NCBI RefSeq assembly: GCF_000002075.1
Contig: NW_004797485.1
Coordinates: 581,331-645,330, forward strand
DNA: 64,000 nucleotides
Direction: 5' to 3'
Origin: Aplysia californica
Lineage: Eukaryota > Mollusca > Gastropoda > Aplysiida > Aplysiidae
The translations under genes and the position numbers were made by a program. Positions 1 to 11,490 of the stretch are shown here, piece after piece; position 1 is the stretch's first letter; each line of letters begins with the position of its first letter. The notes under the pieces were generated by a model. It saw nothing but the letters and a program-made list of their open reading frames with translations. It ran no database searches and was not told the origin of the DNA.

Positions 1-71
1 CACACACACATACACACACAAACACAAAAACAAACACACACACACACACGCACAAACAAACACACACACAA

Positions 72-102
<31 letters not shown>

Positions 103-103
103 A

Positions 104-154
<51 letters not shown>

Positions 155-160
155 CACACA
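1..160. repeat. (CA)n microsatellite
   Basis: Almost uninterrupted CA dinucleotides with occasional AA interruptions fill the left edge, so the tract may extend beyond the window. Confidence 0.97.
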
Positions 161-1206
161 CCAATTTTGGACAATAACAGTTATAAACATATCTCAAACA
201 TGTGACGCAACCTGTATTTTTCCTAGCTCTGCGGCATACAAGCTGTGACCGTGACACAGGAAGAAGGGAAAAAAAACCTGACAGTGACAGCCGGCAATTT
301 GCTCACCCACCATTCATCCATAGATTTGTTTTACCACACATTTACTGGGCACAAAGGTAATTTCCCTAACGCTTCTCCTAACAGTCCAGCTGATCTATGA
401 AAACAATTAATTATCTACAATACGATAATGACATGAGACAGACAATGCATTTAGTGCCTAATTGAAATTCTGTCTATGACATTTCAGATTCCATAGGAAC
501 AGTAAATTTGATTTCAGTACGATAGCATTTGTACGGCGCAAATTCACGCACAACAGCAAACTTTATGCGCTGTACACTACATTATTATTCTAGCAGACAC
601 TGTCTACACCCTTTGAAGTAAATACCGAATTTAGACGAGGCTGTATACTATCACCTGTACTTTTTGGAACTGTAATGAGACAGAGCAAAGACACCAGAAA
701 CAGGCATTACATTGATATATGGCACACATTTAGAGTTTTAGATTTACAAATAATGTTTGCTAATTAAACATCACAGTGCATGAAACGCAATTAAAAACCG
801 TTGACTTTGCAGTATCTGCAGGAAAAATTGGCTTTGAAATGAATTTTTCCACAACAGAAGTGCTGCATTCATCACCAGAAACTACTCTCACCACTGTTTA
901 TGGAGAACTTTTGACAGAAATAATAATCAACAACAAGCGAGCAGCAGTGCCACTCCATGCTTCAAAGATTTACATGAAGAACCAAACGAAGTAAAAAAAA
1001 AAGAACATGTATGAATAATATATGCAGGAGACTTGAGACATCAGCTGAGCAAAGAGTGCTTCAACCCCCCCTAAAAAAACCCCACACACAGAGACATCTA
1101 CCATGATATCACGTCGCCCCCCCCTCCCAGTCTAATTCAGCCTCAGAAATCCCCTGCCCTGCTGCAACAGTCATTTTCAGGCAAAGATTAGCCTGTTCAG
1201 CCATCA
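161..1206. other. Intergenic stretch without a recognised gene
   Basis: AT-rich sequence. A 72-codon open frame from 776 has no recognisable domain and no splice context, so it is not called. The only recognisable piece is a SINE tail at 521-597. Confidence 0.6.
521..597 (-). repeat. SINE 3' tail fragment
   Basis: On the minus strand this reads as the conserved tail seen at 33518-33783 and 55737-56088: a short hairpin with GCGC-type arms followed by ATTATT-rich sequence. The tRNA-like head is absent, so it is a 5'-truncated copy. Confidence 0.55.
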
Positions 1207-1650
1207 ACGACCTGTTCACATCTACGACCTGTTGACATCTACGGTCCGTTCACATTTACGATCAGTTCACATCTACGACCTGTTGTTCACATTTACCACC
1301 TGTTGTTCACATCAACCGTCTGTTCACATCTACGGCCTGTTGTTCACATCAACCGTCTGTTCACATCTACGACTTGTTGTTCACATCTACGACCCGTTCA
1401 CATCTACGACTTGTTGTTCACATCTACGACCTGTTCACATCTACGACCTGTTCACATCTACGACCTGTACACATCTACGGCCTGTTCACATCTACAACCT
1501 GTTGTTCACATCTACGGCCTGTTCACATCTACGACCTGTACACATCTACCGCCTGTTCACATCTACAACCTGTACACATCTACGGCCTGTTCACATCTAC
1601 AGCCTGTTCACACATACGACCTGTTCACATCTACGGTCTGTTCAGCCATC
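1207..1650. repeat. 17-bp minisatellite array
   Basis: About 25 tandem units of roughly 17 bp, consensus near CCTGTTCACATCTACGA, with occasional 3-bp (GTT) insertions and point variants. Because the period is not a multiple of three, all three plus frames stay open and give repetitive peptides; these are by-products of the repeat. Confidence 0.93.
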
Positions 1651-1769
1651 TTCACACACACATCCCACTCCCCAGTGACAAGAAGTCAAGGGCATCTTAG
1701 CCTACGAAGGACACACACCATATTTATATACGTATATGAATACAGACATATATATATATAGCTTCTCAC

Positions 1770-1934
1770 CTGGTAGGAAGGAGACCTCCTCAACTTCCTG
1801 GTCCATTATGATGAAGTTTGACGATAGTTCAGCTCCGTGGTTCAGAGGAGTGTCAGAGAAGTCACTCAGAACAGACTGTTATGGTAGACAGCAGTTGGCC
1901 GTCAAAGCAAAATCTTCAAGCCCTCTCACTGGTA
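1770..1934 (-). CDS. Candidate first coding exon of a minus-strand gene running off the left edge
   Basis: On the minus strand the segment is bordered by a good acceptor (TTTATTCCAG, exon from 1934) and a good donor (CCAG then GTGAGAAG, exon ending at 1770). An ATG at 1806-1804 has an A at -3 and G at +4 and opens MDQEVEEVSFLP plus one base (phase 1); the frame above it is closed, so the upstream part would be 5' UTR. No protein family is recognised and the following exon would lie outside the window. Without an mRNA this is a structural guess from splice signals only. Confidence 0.3.
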
Positions 1935-2097
1935 CTGGAATAAAGCAATAAACCAAAGAAAAAGGTTCATAACAAGGCTTATCTGAATTGACCTTTACGT
2001 TTACACAATGTAATACAATAATAATGTACAATAATACATAAATGTGATACAATCATGTACGGTAATGCTCATTGAGCATTTTTAAGAAAATAGAAAC

Positions 2098-2260
2098 ATG
2101 CAGCATAAATACTATTTAAATAATAATGATAACAATAATAGTAATAATACATGTACTATATTAATATATTATTATTCTAATTATTATCATTATTATTATC
2201 ACTATTATTCTTATTCTTATTCTTATATCATTACTACTATAACTATAACTATGTCACTGA
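2098..2260. repeat. AT-rich simple sequence (AAT/ATT/TTC runs)
   Basis: Runs of AATAAT on the left pass into TTATTATT and TTCTTATTC on the right. The open frame across it is low-complexity Asn/Tyr/Ser and is not a gene. Confidence 0.85.
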
Positions 2261-3990
2261 GATCATTTCGGAGTATTTTACGATGAGAATCTCATACCTT
2301 TAGTGCTGACCACTGCCTATCGGTGAAAAGGAACACAACCTGGTCAGGAATAAAATGAGCTAATCCCCAGAAGAGTAAACCACTCAGCCAACTGACGTCC
2401 GAATGTGTAACACAACTGATCATTGTCTTGCTGAATTGAATGATGATAAATGAGGAGTCCACAGAAAAACTGGGCAAATTCCCAAACTGAAAATCGTGAG
2501 GGTATCAATTTTGAACACCTGTTGACTCATAACTGTATTTCTCTTCAGCTGTTGGTTGATTATTGTTGTTAGATTTCCCATCCAACAAACATACAAAATA
2601 AACCACCAAACAAACACACATGAAGTTATGAGTCCATAAGCTTTTAATATTGACACCCTTACAATTTCCAGTTTGTGACTGTGCTCGTTTTTTCAGTCGA
2701 CTCCTCAAATACGAATAGGATGGATTCCCTTACAGGGCTGCTCCATGTTTGTCCTTCACTCTTCCCCACCCAAAATTTCGGGTTTTTTTCTTTTTAATTT
2801 CTAAACTGGAAATTTCGAACAAAAAGACAAAAAGAAAAGAAAACAACAAAAACAAAGCGTCAAAGTTGACAGTAAAATCAAAGTCCCTTATTAAGTTAAG
2901 TAAAAAAAATCCAAGTAAATGCCATAGTAGGCGTTTTTTTTGGTGTAAAAAAAAAAAAGAAAGAAGTGTGCTTACAGCAACAGGTTTTTATCTATTATAT
3001 TCTTTAAGTACTATACCCATCTTTTATTATGGACTTTAGTTCCTTCATTATTAAGACAGTATGCTATATAATGAACAACATTGGAAACCTTTTTTTTTTT
3101 TTTTTTTTTTTTTGCATGGAAACCTTTGTCCATGCACTGGCTGGTGTTGGCAATTCAAGGGAATTAAACAAGGAATAATTAGACTCCTCCCATTCAACTA
3201 CTCTTGATGCTGGTTAATTCCTCTGATCAAAATACTACTCCAGTTTGAACTAGTAGCGGGCGGTTCCCGATTAATGCAAACTAGGAATCACAGGAATCGA
3301 GTCCAAATCCATTTTCTTTCCACTGTTGTGACTTCTTCTGGGTGTCAATGACTTCTTCCAGTGGTTCCTACCCCAATACAATTACATGATTACTTCCGGC
3401 AAAGTAGCAATTACTTTCGATGAATCCAATACCTAGCCAGTTCCGGTTATCTAGTTGGCTTCAAGCAGCTTGTTCAGGATCCAGGATAACTTCGATTTCG
3501 AAACACGGCGAGGCACCAACATTTTTCTTTTCAAAAATATGTTTTAAAACTAGAAGAACATTTTTATAAATATAGTAATAGGTAACAGTTGGTTCATGTA
3601 AAAAAGAATTGGAACTTTTCCTCAGTAGCACTAACCGCGAGAATCGGTTCCCGAATCGATTTTTCATCCAGCTCTAGTTTGAACTTGACCTAACACTTAA
3701 CTATTAATTAGCCACAGCTTCAGTAAAAATAAATACACGACTTTCAGATTAATTAAAATTTAAAATAAATCCATCTCCAAGAGGTCAGACAGGATACATT
3801 ATTATTATATTTATATATATATATAATAAAAATTCTGTAATTCAAAATAGTTAGGTTAAGACACAAACAGTTTGGAACCTCAGAGGCCTGCATCATAACC
3901 TACATACAATCCAATCATCACAGATTACGACATGCCTCAGACAATATACTTGAACAAAAACCCAGATGTGCTTGATCTGATCAAATAAGC
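2261..3990. other. Intergenic stretch, AT-rich, no gene recognised
   Basis: A 61-codon minus frame at 2477-2292 ends at a possible donor (AAG then GTATGAG at about 2298) and could be an upstream noncoding exon of the 1770-1934 candidate; nothing else supports it. A pure T tract lies at about 3091-3113 and a TATA-rich run at about 3800-3830. Confidence 0.5.
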
Positions 3991-4001
3991 GTCGAAAATT
4001 T

Positions 4002-4245
4002 GTGAACATCGTTCTGCCCCTCACATCACAGAATACCAGTCATTTCGTCACACGATCATCTCGTCACACTGGTGCAGTCAAGACATTACAGTCATCTCGT
4101 CACGGGGTCAAATCAACAAGGATTTCGTCACACACTAGCAAACATCAATATATAGGGCATAGGCTCTCTTGGGCTCGTATAACAATTTTTGAGAGACAAT
4201 GGAAATCATTTCGTCACACATAATTGGGGAGTGACGAAATAACCC
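4002..4245. repeat. Cluster of CGTCAC motifs
   Basis: The motif TTTCGTCAC, or CTCGTCAC, occurs five times in one orientation, and its complement GTGACGAAAT once at the right end. Clustered subterminal motifs like these are common in non-autonomous DNA transposons, but no clean terminal repeat was found. Confidence 0.45.
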
Positions 4246-4499
4246 GTTACCACATCACAGATCATGCTCTTTTCTGAATGTGCTCTAAGTAGTTATTATA
4301 ATTATTCATTAAACACCATGATCGCAGGATCGATATCCGAAACAAAATATTCATTCATTCAGCACATATAAACAATTTTAGAAAAAGCGAGTCTACCCAG
4401 GTCCTAAATACTCCTAGTCCTACTCAACTCATTATAAGCCAAAAAAGTTCTCCTCTACATTTCACCATTTCTCATCTTCATCTCCAGCTCAGCATCAAC

Positions 4500-5110
4500 A
4501 ATAACGTAACGGTAATGCGAAGTGGCTAGCCGTAAAAGTGGCTAGCAGTAGCCGTCTAGCCAGCACTGGTTAAGATTTGCTGTCCCGCCGCCATGTTGGT
4601 TTGTTAGTATGACAGGTTATAGCTCTATATTTTTAAGCTTAAATAAAATCCTCGTTCCGCGCACTTTCGGGGCAGCAATCAGTTGCAGTGGGATTCTTGC
4701 TGTTAGAAAAAATCTAAACCTGTGTCGCATTTGAGTTGCTGATATTAATGTAAACAAATCAACATGGCAGCAGGACGGAAAATCTTAACTAGTGCCGGCT
4801 AGAATGCCAGTCTAGCCATACTTAGGTTAGGCCCTATTAACCAAAACCTGTTGAGAACACAGGTCTCATTAGATCTAGTAATTATTCAGGTTTAAAAATA
4901 CATATAGGCCTATATGTACTGACAGTAAGGCACCTTTTGGTTTCGTCTCAAATACAAAAGCGTTGGGTATTTGCATTGCAAACTAAAAATTTATTTACAG
5001 TTCAGTAGTAGCCCCTTTTTTTTATGTTTGTCAGTCTAGCCATCATTATTAAGTGTATGGCAAGCCCAGCCGTCTAGCCGTCATTAAGAAATGCAAGCCT
5101 CTACTCAAGC
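4500..5110. repeat. Dispersed repeat with GGCTAGCC motifs, copy 1
   Basis: Shares long stretches with 7795-8348: an ACAGGTCTCATTAGATCTAG core, a 'CACCTTTTGG TTT(C/T)GTCT' block, and the 'CATTGCAAACTAAAAATTT' block. Copies are framed by variants of TACGGCTAGCC and TCTAGCC in both orientations. No coding capacity. The class is unknown. Confidence 0.7.
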
Positions 5111-5235
5111 ACCGAGATCTTAGGCAGGCTTCTGTGTGTTCATCCTCCTATTTAGGCTATAAATACTGTCTTATATAAGTAAAACATCATGGGACCCCTT
5201 TGGAGAGTCAAGAAGCCCATTTTTTCATTGTTCAC

Positions 5236-5680
5236 TGTTCATTGTTTCAGGAAACAACATCCCTGCACTCCAGACATGTCTATTGATGCTCCATTGCTCT
5301 CTCCAAAATGTAGCAGAGGGTCCTTCCACTGATTGTGTCAGTGCATTCTGGTTGAACGTTCTTCTGTTCTTTCCTGCAAGGATGCCAGATTTTCCGCTTC
5401 CCTTTTTGTATCCCCAAAAGCATCATCCTCTCCACGGCAGTACTGGCCTCTGCCTCCCTATCTTCCTCCTCAATCAACTGGCGTTAAGGATCTCGACCCT
5501 ATCTGGTTGAACCGTATTGTCAACTAAGGTGGCCTCACCAGCCAATCTGTCGGCTTTTTCATTTCCCCTAACACCTGCATGGCCAGGGCAGAAAATCCAT
5601 GTGAGCGATCGTATGGGCGTTGGTTCGATAGCTTGAATCAATTCTGTGGCTGTCTGTAATAATAAAAGGATTATATGCAA
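5236..5680 (-). mobile_element. LINE remnant: C-terminal RNase H region
   Basis: The minus strand reads WIFCPGHAGVRGNEKADRLA, the hallmark end of the RNase H domain found in some non-LTR retrotransposons. The next frame down carries an Ile/Glu-rich tail (LIEEEDREAEAS, then VERMMLLGIQKGK) that commonly follows it in invertebrate LINE proteins. The two parts lie in different frames and nothing upstream is recognisable, so it is a decayed, 5'-truncated copy. Confidence 0.75.
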
Positions 5681-5787
5681 CTAGGGCCTAGAGCCTATTA
5701 GATAGCTAGGCCTATTTTATTCACACATAGGTCTATATACTGAGACCAGAGTCCAGAAACATTTTAGTACCTACCTATTTTAGGGAG

Positions 5788-6386
5788 GAATTCTGTAACG
5801 AGCAACCACTATGAATCAGAGTTGAATAGAGGGGTAAGGGTTTGGGGTAGGGTTAGGGTGTGGGGAAGGGTGTAACGGTTGGGTTAGGGTCAGAGTTAGG
5901 GTTTGGGGTAGGGGTAGGGTTAGGGATATATATCTAGGTCTCTTGGCGATTTTGTAGTTTCGTTCGTTAAAGTACAAAGCTGAACGCCAGAGACCCTGAA
6001 TTGCCAGGTAATTGTTGAGGAGAAAAATTCAAGCAAAGAATGGCCCATTTTAGGCAGTTCCCATCCCCAATTATTATTCGCCGGTTTGGGCCCCAAGAGT
6101 CAAGAGTAGGGAGGTTTCAAGGGGGCTTGCCCCTCGCCCTCAGACCTAATTTTATCAGGGGGGGGAGGGGGGGCATGCCCCCCTGAATGCTGAATTTTAA
6201 TTTTACCATAATTAATAATTTGATATTTTGAAGTTAGGATGCACCCCTGTTCTTTGTGTTGCCTTTTTGGTCATCAAGACTTCCGAATTTCTTCTCTGGA
6301 GTTGTGGACTTTAACGAACAGAACTACAAGATCACCAGGTCTCTTCTTATATTTGTTGGGGTGGTCGCTCGTTACGGAAGTCCTGA
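5788..6386. mobile_element. Short TIR element with telomere-like interior (copy 1)
   Basis: The left edge has GTAACGAGCAACCAC and the right edge its near-complement GTGGTCGCTCGTTACGGAAG. Just inside the left edge, 5832-5925 is a degenerate GGGTTAGGG-type array. A second repeat is nested at about 6080-6240 (a G-run hairpin, GGGGGCATGCCCCC, also seen at 13910-13985). Compare the compact copy at 53397-53522. Confidence 0.55.
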
Positions 6387-7794
6387 AGAGTCCCTATTTT
6401 ACTTAATTTTAATACTGTTTTATAGCAAATGGGACATAGATCTATATCTAGATCTATTTACTAATCTAAATTAAAACATCGTTATGTTATCTGCATTTTT
6501 TCCACATCCTATTTGCAACTTGAACAAGAAAAGCACTGAAGACAAATGCAGTGAACAGTTGTTGTATAGCCCACCTTCTCCATACTGTGTCTAGAATCTC
6601 TACATTAATTTTACGCATTCATTAGATACGAGAAGGGACACTGGCTGCAGAGGACAACTTCCGGGTCGGGAGAAGATGATGTTCGAATAAATGAAAATAT
6701 CTTCGGCTTCCAGGAAGCAGCTGGCACTGGTACACGAAGCTCAATGATGAAGCAATGAAAATGTGTATTCCGAATCTTTCCAAACATTTTTTGTGAATAA
6801 TAATGTAGCCTATGGGGGTTTTTTTTCTACGACTGATGTGAACTATACCAGGACATTTACTTTCAAATCGGCCATTATGAATTGAAAATAACGCAATATC
6901 ATTTCTACGAAGCATAAACTTATTTCAAACCGCTTTGACTTGCATTCTACAAAAACGTAAAATTGAATAAATTTGCCAGGAAAGTACATTCTTTTTAGAT
7001 TTTAATGAAGTAGAAAACACATATTTTGCTCTAGATTTTGCTATTTTATGCTGTGTATGGTTGCTATCAAATAAATGAAACATTTCTAAAAAAAATTAAA
7101 CCCTCATAATAAATTTGATAACCATTTTTGAATACCATCAATGTTTTATTTGTTTCCAAAGGATGAGGTGAATAGTTTAGCTATAAAAATCTGGCAATTT
7201 GGCGCAACAATCTATTCCGAATGTCTAAAACAACAGTGGTGGGGGACTTTACCTGCGTCCAAAACCGATAGCAGCTGCAGTTAAAGTTGTCTTCTCGACG
7301 TATTGCGAGGTAAACTGAGTACTGTTTTACCAGTTGTTTATGTAAGAGGTTCCTGAGTGGAGAGATGCTATGGTGGTTTCTTAAACTTAAACTTAAGCAG
7401 ACTGAGTTGAGAACCATGGCGGGCCAGACAATTGTCTCAATTATTTTCCTGCCCCGGCCTGTGCACAGTTAAGCGAAAAATCTTTGTCAAGTAATCTAGA
7501 TCTAGATCTAATGATTGGTTGGTTAAATAAAAAGTTGTTTGGTTTACCAATAAATTGAGCGAGCAAAATCTTCTCGACCAAGAAATCTTGATGGAGCAGC
7601 AGGGATAAAAAGTCTGCACTCCTGTACAATTGCGGTCCCGTTTACGGTTTAGGAGGGACTCGCTTTAACCCCACCACGGATTACTTCTGGTTCTAAACGA
7701 TTACTTTTTGATGCGCATGCAAATAGGCCTATGGAGAGATAGCCAATCAAACTTAATTGCAAAATGTCAAATTATGGATCGAATTTATTCAAAT
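6387..7794. other. Intergenic stretch without a recognised gene
   Basis: AT-rich with a short CTAGATCTAGATCTA palindromic run near 7496. Minus frames at 6622-6915 and 7181-7417 have no recognisable domain or splice context. Confidence 0.5.
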
Positions 7795-8348
7795 GGAAGA
7801 GGCTAGCCGTACTTAATCATACTTAATGACGGCTAGACTGGCAGTCTACTAGCTGTACTTAGATCTAGGTTTGGCCCTATCGACTGAAACCTGTTAAGTA
7901 CACAGGTCTCATTAGATCTAGATCTAGTAATAGTAATTATTCAGGTTCAAATACATGCAAGTCAGGAAGGCACCTTTTCAAAAGGCTTTTGGTTTTGTCT
8001 GAAGAAATACAAAAATACTTTAGATTTAGGCATTGCAAACTAAAAATTTCATTTACAATTCAGCCATCTATATTAAGTACGGCTAGCCAAGAAGTCTAGC
8101 CGTACTTATCTTAGGCCCGATTAACATTAGAAAACAGGAGGTTTAAAATACATTCACTGTCATTAAGGCACCTGGTTTCGTCTCAAATAGAATACTTTAT
8201 TAAGGTACTGCCAACTAAAAATTTATTTACAATTCAGTAGGCCTATTTTTTTTTTATGGTCAGTCTAGCCATCATATTAAGAATAAGTACGGCTAGCCCA
8301 GCTGTGTAGCCGCACTTAAGTACGGCTAGCCAACCTGTCTAGCCATAC
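7795..8348. repeat. Dispersed repeat with GGCTAGCC motifs, copies 2 and 3
   Basis: Two partial head-to-tail copies of the repeat at 4500-5110: one from about 7795 to 8070, the other from about 8090 to 8348. The flank continues at 12201-12240 (TTAAGTACGGCTAGACTG) beyond the large element, suggesting that element inserted here. Confidence 0.7.
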
Positions 8349-9355
8349 TAAAACTCATTCGCTACGTATTATTTTCGGCTTGTGGACTAATTTTTTTAGG
8401 GAGAGCGAATGAGAAGATGACTAGTGGGCAGTTAAAAGGTCTTTGTAGACCTGCATGTTTGCCGACAATCGTCTGAAATCCGACAATCGCGAACCGGCCG
8501 ATGCTATCGCTAGACCCGCCTGTATCATTCAATGTGCGTAGTGCGAGGCCTGGCCGACTGCCAGCGACCCCTTTTTCTCCCGTCGGCTTCGTCGGCACTT
8601 TCGTTTTCGTGCCGACCGCCGACGCGCGCACCGCCGACTGCCGACGTCGGCGTTTCCGACATAATTGTCAGAACCTAAGTAGAAATGCAAATACGAAAAA
8701 GGACGACAACCTAAATTATCTAGGCCTACTGTACTTTCAGTTTCATGCTCGAGCGGCCATTTTGAATTTCGTTTGTTGACTAATTCAATTGTTCAGATCG
8801 TGTGGATTCATCATTCAAGTCCGACTCTCTTGTTCTAATGTAGATCTAGATTTATATAGATCATTATAGTTATAGACCTCAATGAAGGATTCATATTCCA
8901 ATTCTATTGTGTCAAATCAAACCCTATCATAGGTTGTGCTGTAATATTAATATTGGTAAAAATAAGCATTTCATCAGGTGCGTGAATTATTTATTTATTT
9001 AGATCTAGATCTAGAATCTAGACTCAGCTGAGTCCCTCTGTTTGGAATCGGATGCGGATTTCTAGTTCAAGGCCTATTCCTATTCACTTGTTTTACAAGA
9101 TCTAGATCTAGATCTAGATTTATTTAGATTTAGATTGCTAGATCTAGATCTATATGGAGTATTCATATATATATGATATTCCAATTCTATTGTGTTATTG
9201 TATCAAACCCTCTATAGCAATGTAGATGTAAGCCATATAGATCGACAATCTAGATCTATATGCTCCTTGTTTGTTTTGGAGTGTGGTTTTTTAATTTTAA
9301 TTTTTTTTTTTCATTTAGGACTTGTTTTGGCCTTTTTACATGAGGCCCGTTGCAG

Positions 9356-9441
9356 GTTCTTTTTGGGGGTAGGGTTAGGGTTGTCTCTTCTTTATCAAGT
9401 GTTTGTTGTGGTGGTCGCTCGTTACTCGGATGTCCTTCCTT
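9356..9441. mobile_element. Fragment of the telomere-like TIR element (copy 2)
   Basis: Starts in GGGGGTAGGGTTAGGG and ends in GTGGTCGCTCGTTACTCGG, the same arrangement as the right half of the elements at 5788-6386 and 53397-53522. Confidence 0.55.
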
Positions 9442-9791
9442 ATGACACCCACAAAGGCTTTTTTTTAGTGGGGGGGGGGGGGGGTGGGTGCGCAAAATTT
9501 TCAGACAATCTGGTTGAGGCTCACATGCAGGCCTATCTTTGGGGCCACAAATTCAAATAAATATCAACGTATTGTATACTAATATTTTCAGTACAGTTTG
9601 TAGAATACATCTGTAATGTTTATTTATGTATTTTTTAACTTTGGTTCCTGTAAGAGACGATTATGCAACCGAGTTTTGATTGGATGCGGATAAAATTTGA
9701 AAATAAAAAATTTATAATCTTTGGTGAAACTCAAAAAATATGTTTGCACCTAGTCAAATGATACATCAAAATAACCATAAATGAATATAGA

Positions 9792-11490
9792 CAGGGTGTC
9801 CGGTAAAGTCGTAAAAAAGTAGTAAATTCGGCGTCCTGGTCGTAAAGGTCGTAAATGGTAGTAAATTTGCCTTGAAGGTAGTACAAATTTGGTAAACGGT
9901 CGTAAATTAGCCTGCATACTGAGTGATGGAGCCAGCAAGACTTTTCAGTGAACCCTAGCCTCCGTTTTTGCAGGTCGCGATTGTGATATAATTATTCGTT
10001 CACCTTTTCCCCATCCGAGCGTACGTTTCACGCGAAAAGCCGGCTATGGCGGCAGGTGGAAGTGTATGTGACACCGAGGCTCGATCGGGAAAATCAAGAT
10101 CTTCTTTCACTTTCGTTACCACCCTGAAATTTGGCGAAGATAAACTGATAACGCAACATTTGTAATATGCAGGTTGTACAGTATGAACGCTGTGTCACCG
10201 TGCAAGCAATATTTAATAATTACTCGGACTCTTCACCGTGCTGTCACTTGTGGGGGTGGGGGGGGGGGGGTGAAAAGAAAATACAAGCTTTGTCCGATTT
10301 TTAGATTGTCGGGTTCGCCAGCGTGACAGGCCAATGAACCTTCGCGCGAGGCACTACAAGGTACGGCATTGGTGCGCACCGGCGTTTGTTGGGGTCGCCA
10401 AAGTTCATTAAAAAGTCGAGCGTTGCGAAGTATAGGACTACGGAGTAGGGCAGGGATTATTGAAATTTTTAAACAGACACTCGGGGGAGGGGGGGGGGGG
10501 GAGCGGATGAAGGCAACACCAGAGGACAAAAACTGTAAGCAAATTTCAGAATTTTAATTAGATTTAGAGCCCTCTGCAAAGTGCGCCTTGGTGCAGGCCT
10601 TGTGTGGAATCGGGATCCTTCATACTTTGTAAGCCGTGTTATTGAAATAAAGTGTTCGTGTTTCATTTGTTGGGTGATAGTAAATTAGAATAATATTGTA
10701 GCTTTCTGTTCAAGACTGGCAGATTTTCAGTGCCACTGCCTCTTGCCCTCTCACAGTTCTTACACCTCTCACACTGAATAGGTTTACTCGAGTCATTACG
10801 TGTGTGTGTGTATGTATGTGTGTGTGCGCGCGTTGTTGTTGTGTAACATGGCCGTGGAAAATGGAGAAGCCGGTTTGGCAGTCACCCTGTGTTTTTACAC
10901 ATTAGGTATAAAACTACCCCTCCCCCTCCCACCACCACCAGGGCAGTGCTACTGACTGAAACGTCTTTAGGCCATTCCCAAAGGGAGGATATTAACATGT
11001 TCTTATGCACAGTAGAATTGTAAATGGGCTGATTTATCAATGCCATGCTCATACTTTGCTGGACCCGCGTAGAGGACACTGCTGCCTTTTCTGTCCTCTT
11101 CTTTACTATCGTCATTTTCCTCTACTTCTTTTGTATGTTTGTCACACTTGTGAACTACTATTTCCGGGGTGCCTTGATAGTCGAAGCTTGGGCTTCTCTG
11201 TTGACATCCACCCCTTGTCGCTCATATCACCTATGCAGTTGCGAGCGCCGTAAAAACCTTACTAAAACTAAATCTTGCTGCAAGCTTGCGATCGTCTGTC
11301 TATCCTCCATTTTGTCGACTGGACTTTGTTGTGTGTTCTTTTCGTTCCCTATGTTATGTAATAATAATATATATGTTTTTGATGGCGCAAATTAACTCCC
11401 TTTTTCGAGCTGGTGTGGGGCTTGATTTGCTGGGTAGTAAATTTTTTTCCAGGTAGTAAATTTTTTCAGGAAATATTGCTGGACATCCTG
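9792..11490. mobile_element. Non-autonomous DNA transposon, 1.7 kb, 6-bp target duplication (copy 1)
   Basis: Ends are CAGGGTGTCC and GGACATCCTG (9 of 10 complementary). They are flanked by an exact direct TATAGA at 9786-9791 and 11491-11496. Subterminal sequence is built from repeated GTAGTAAATT and GTCGTAAA words. An internal block (about 9975-10800) recurs in opposite orientation inside the element at 33977-35436. A SINE-like family B copy is inserted at 10930-11275. No long transposase frame is present, so it would depend on another element. Superfamily is uncertain; the ends look hAT-like but a 6-bp duplication is short for hAT. Confidence 0.65.
10930..11275 (+). repeat. SINE-like family B, copy 1
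   Basis: Family B runs from GGCAGTGCTACTGACTGAA, through TTCCCAAAGG, ATGTTCTTATGCACAGTA and ATAGTCGAAGC, to a 3' end of the form CGCTC, a loop, GAGCGCCGTAAAAC. Full copies are about 350-400 bp. Other copies lie at 25285-25680, 25985-26370 and 27165-27545. No coding capacity. Confidence 0.8.

Noticed and set aside
1232-1761. Three overlapping 108-152 codon frames
   Set aside because: A minisatellite with a 17-bp period opens all frames; not coding.
2292-2477. Minus frame of 61 codons ending at a possible donor
   Set aside because: Joining it to the 1770-1934 segment in phase gives a stop after two codons, so it cannot be an upstream coding exon of that segment; at most noncoding.
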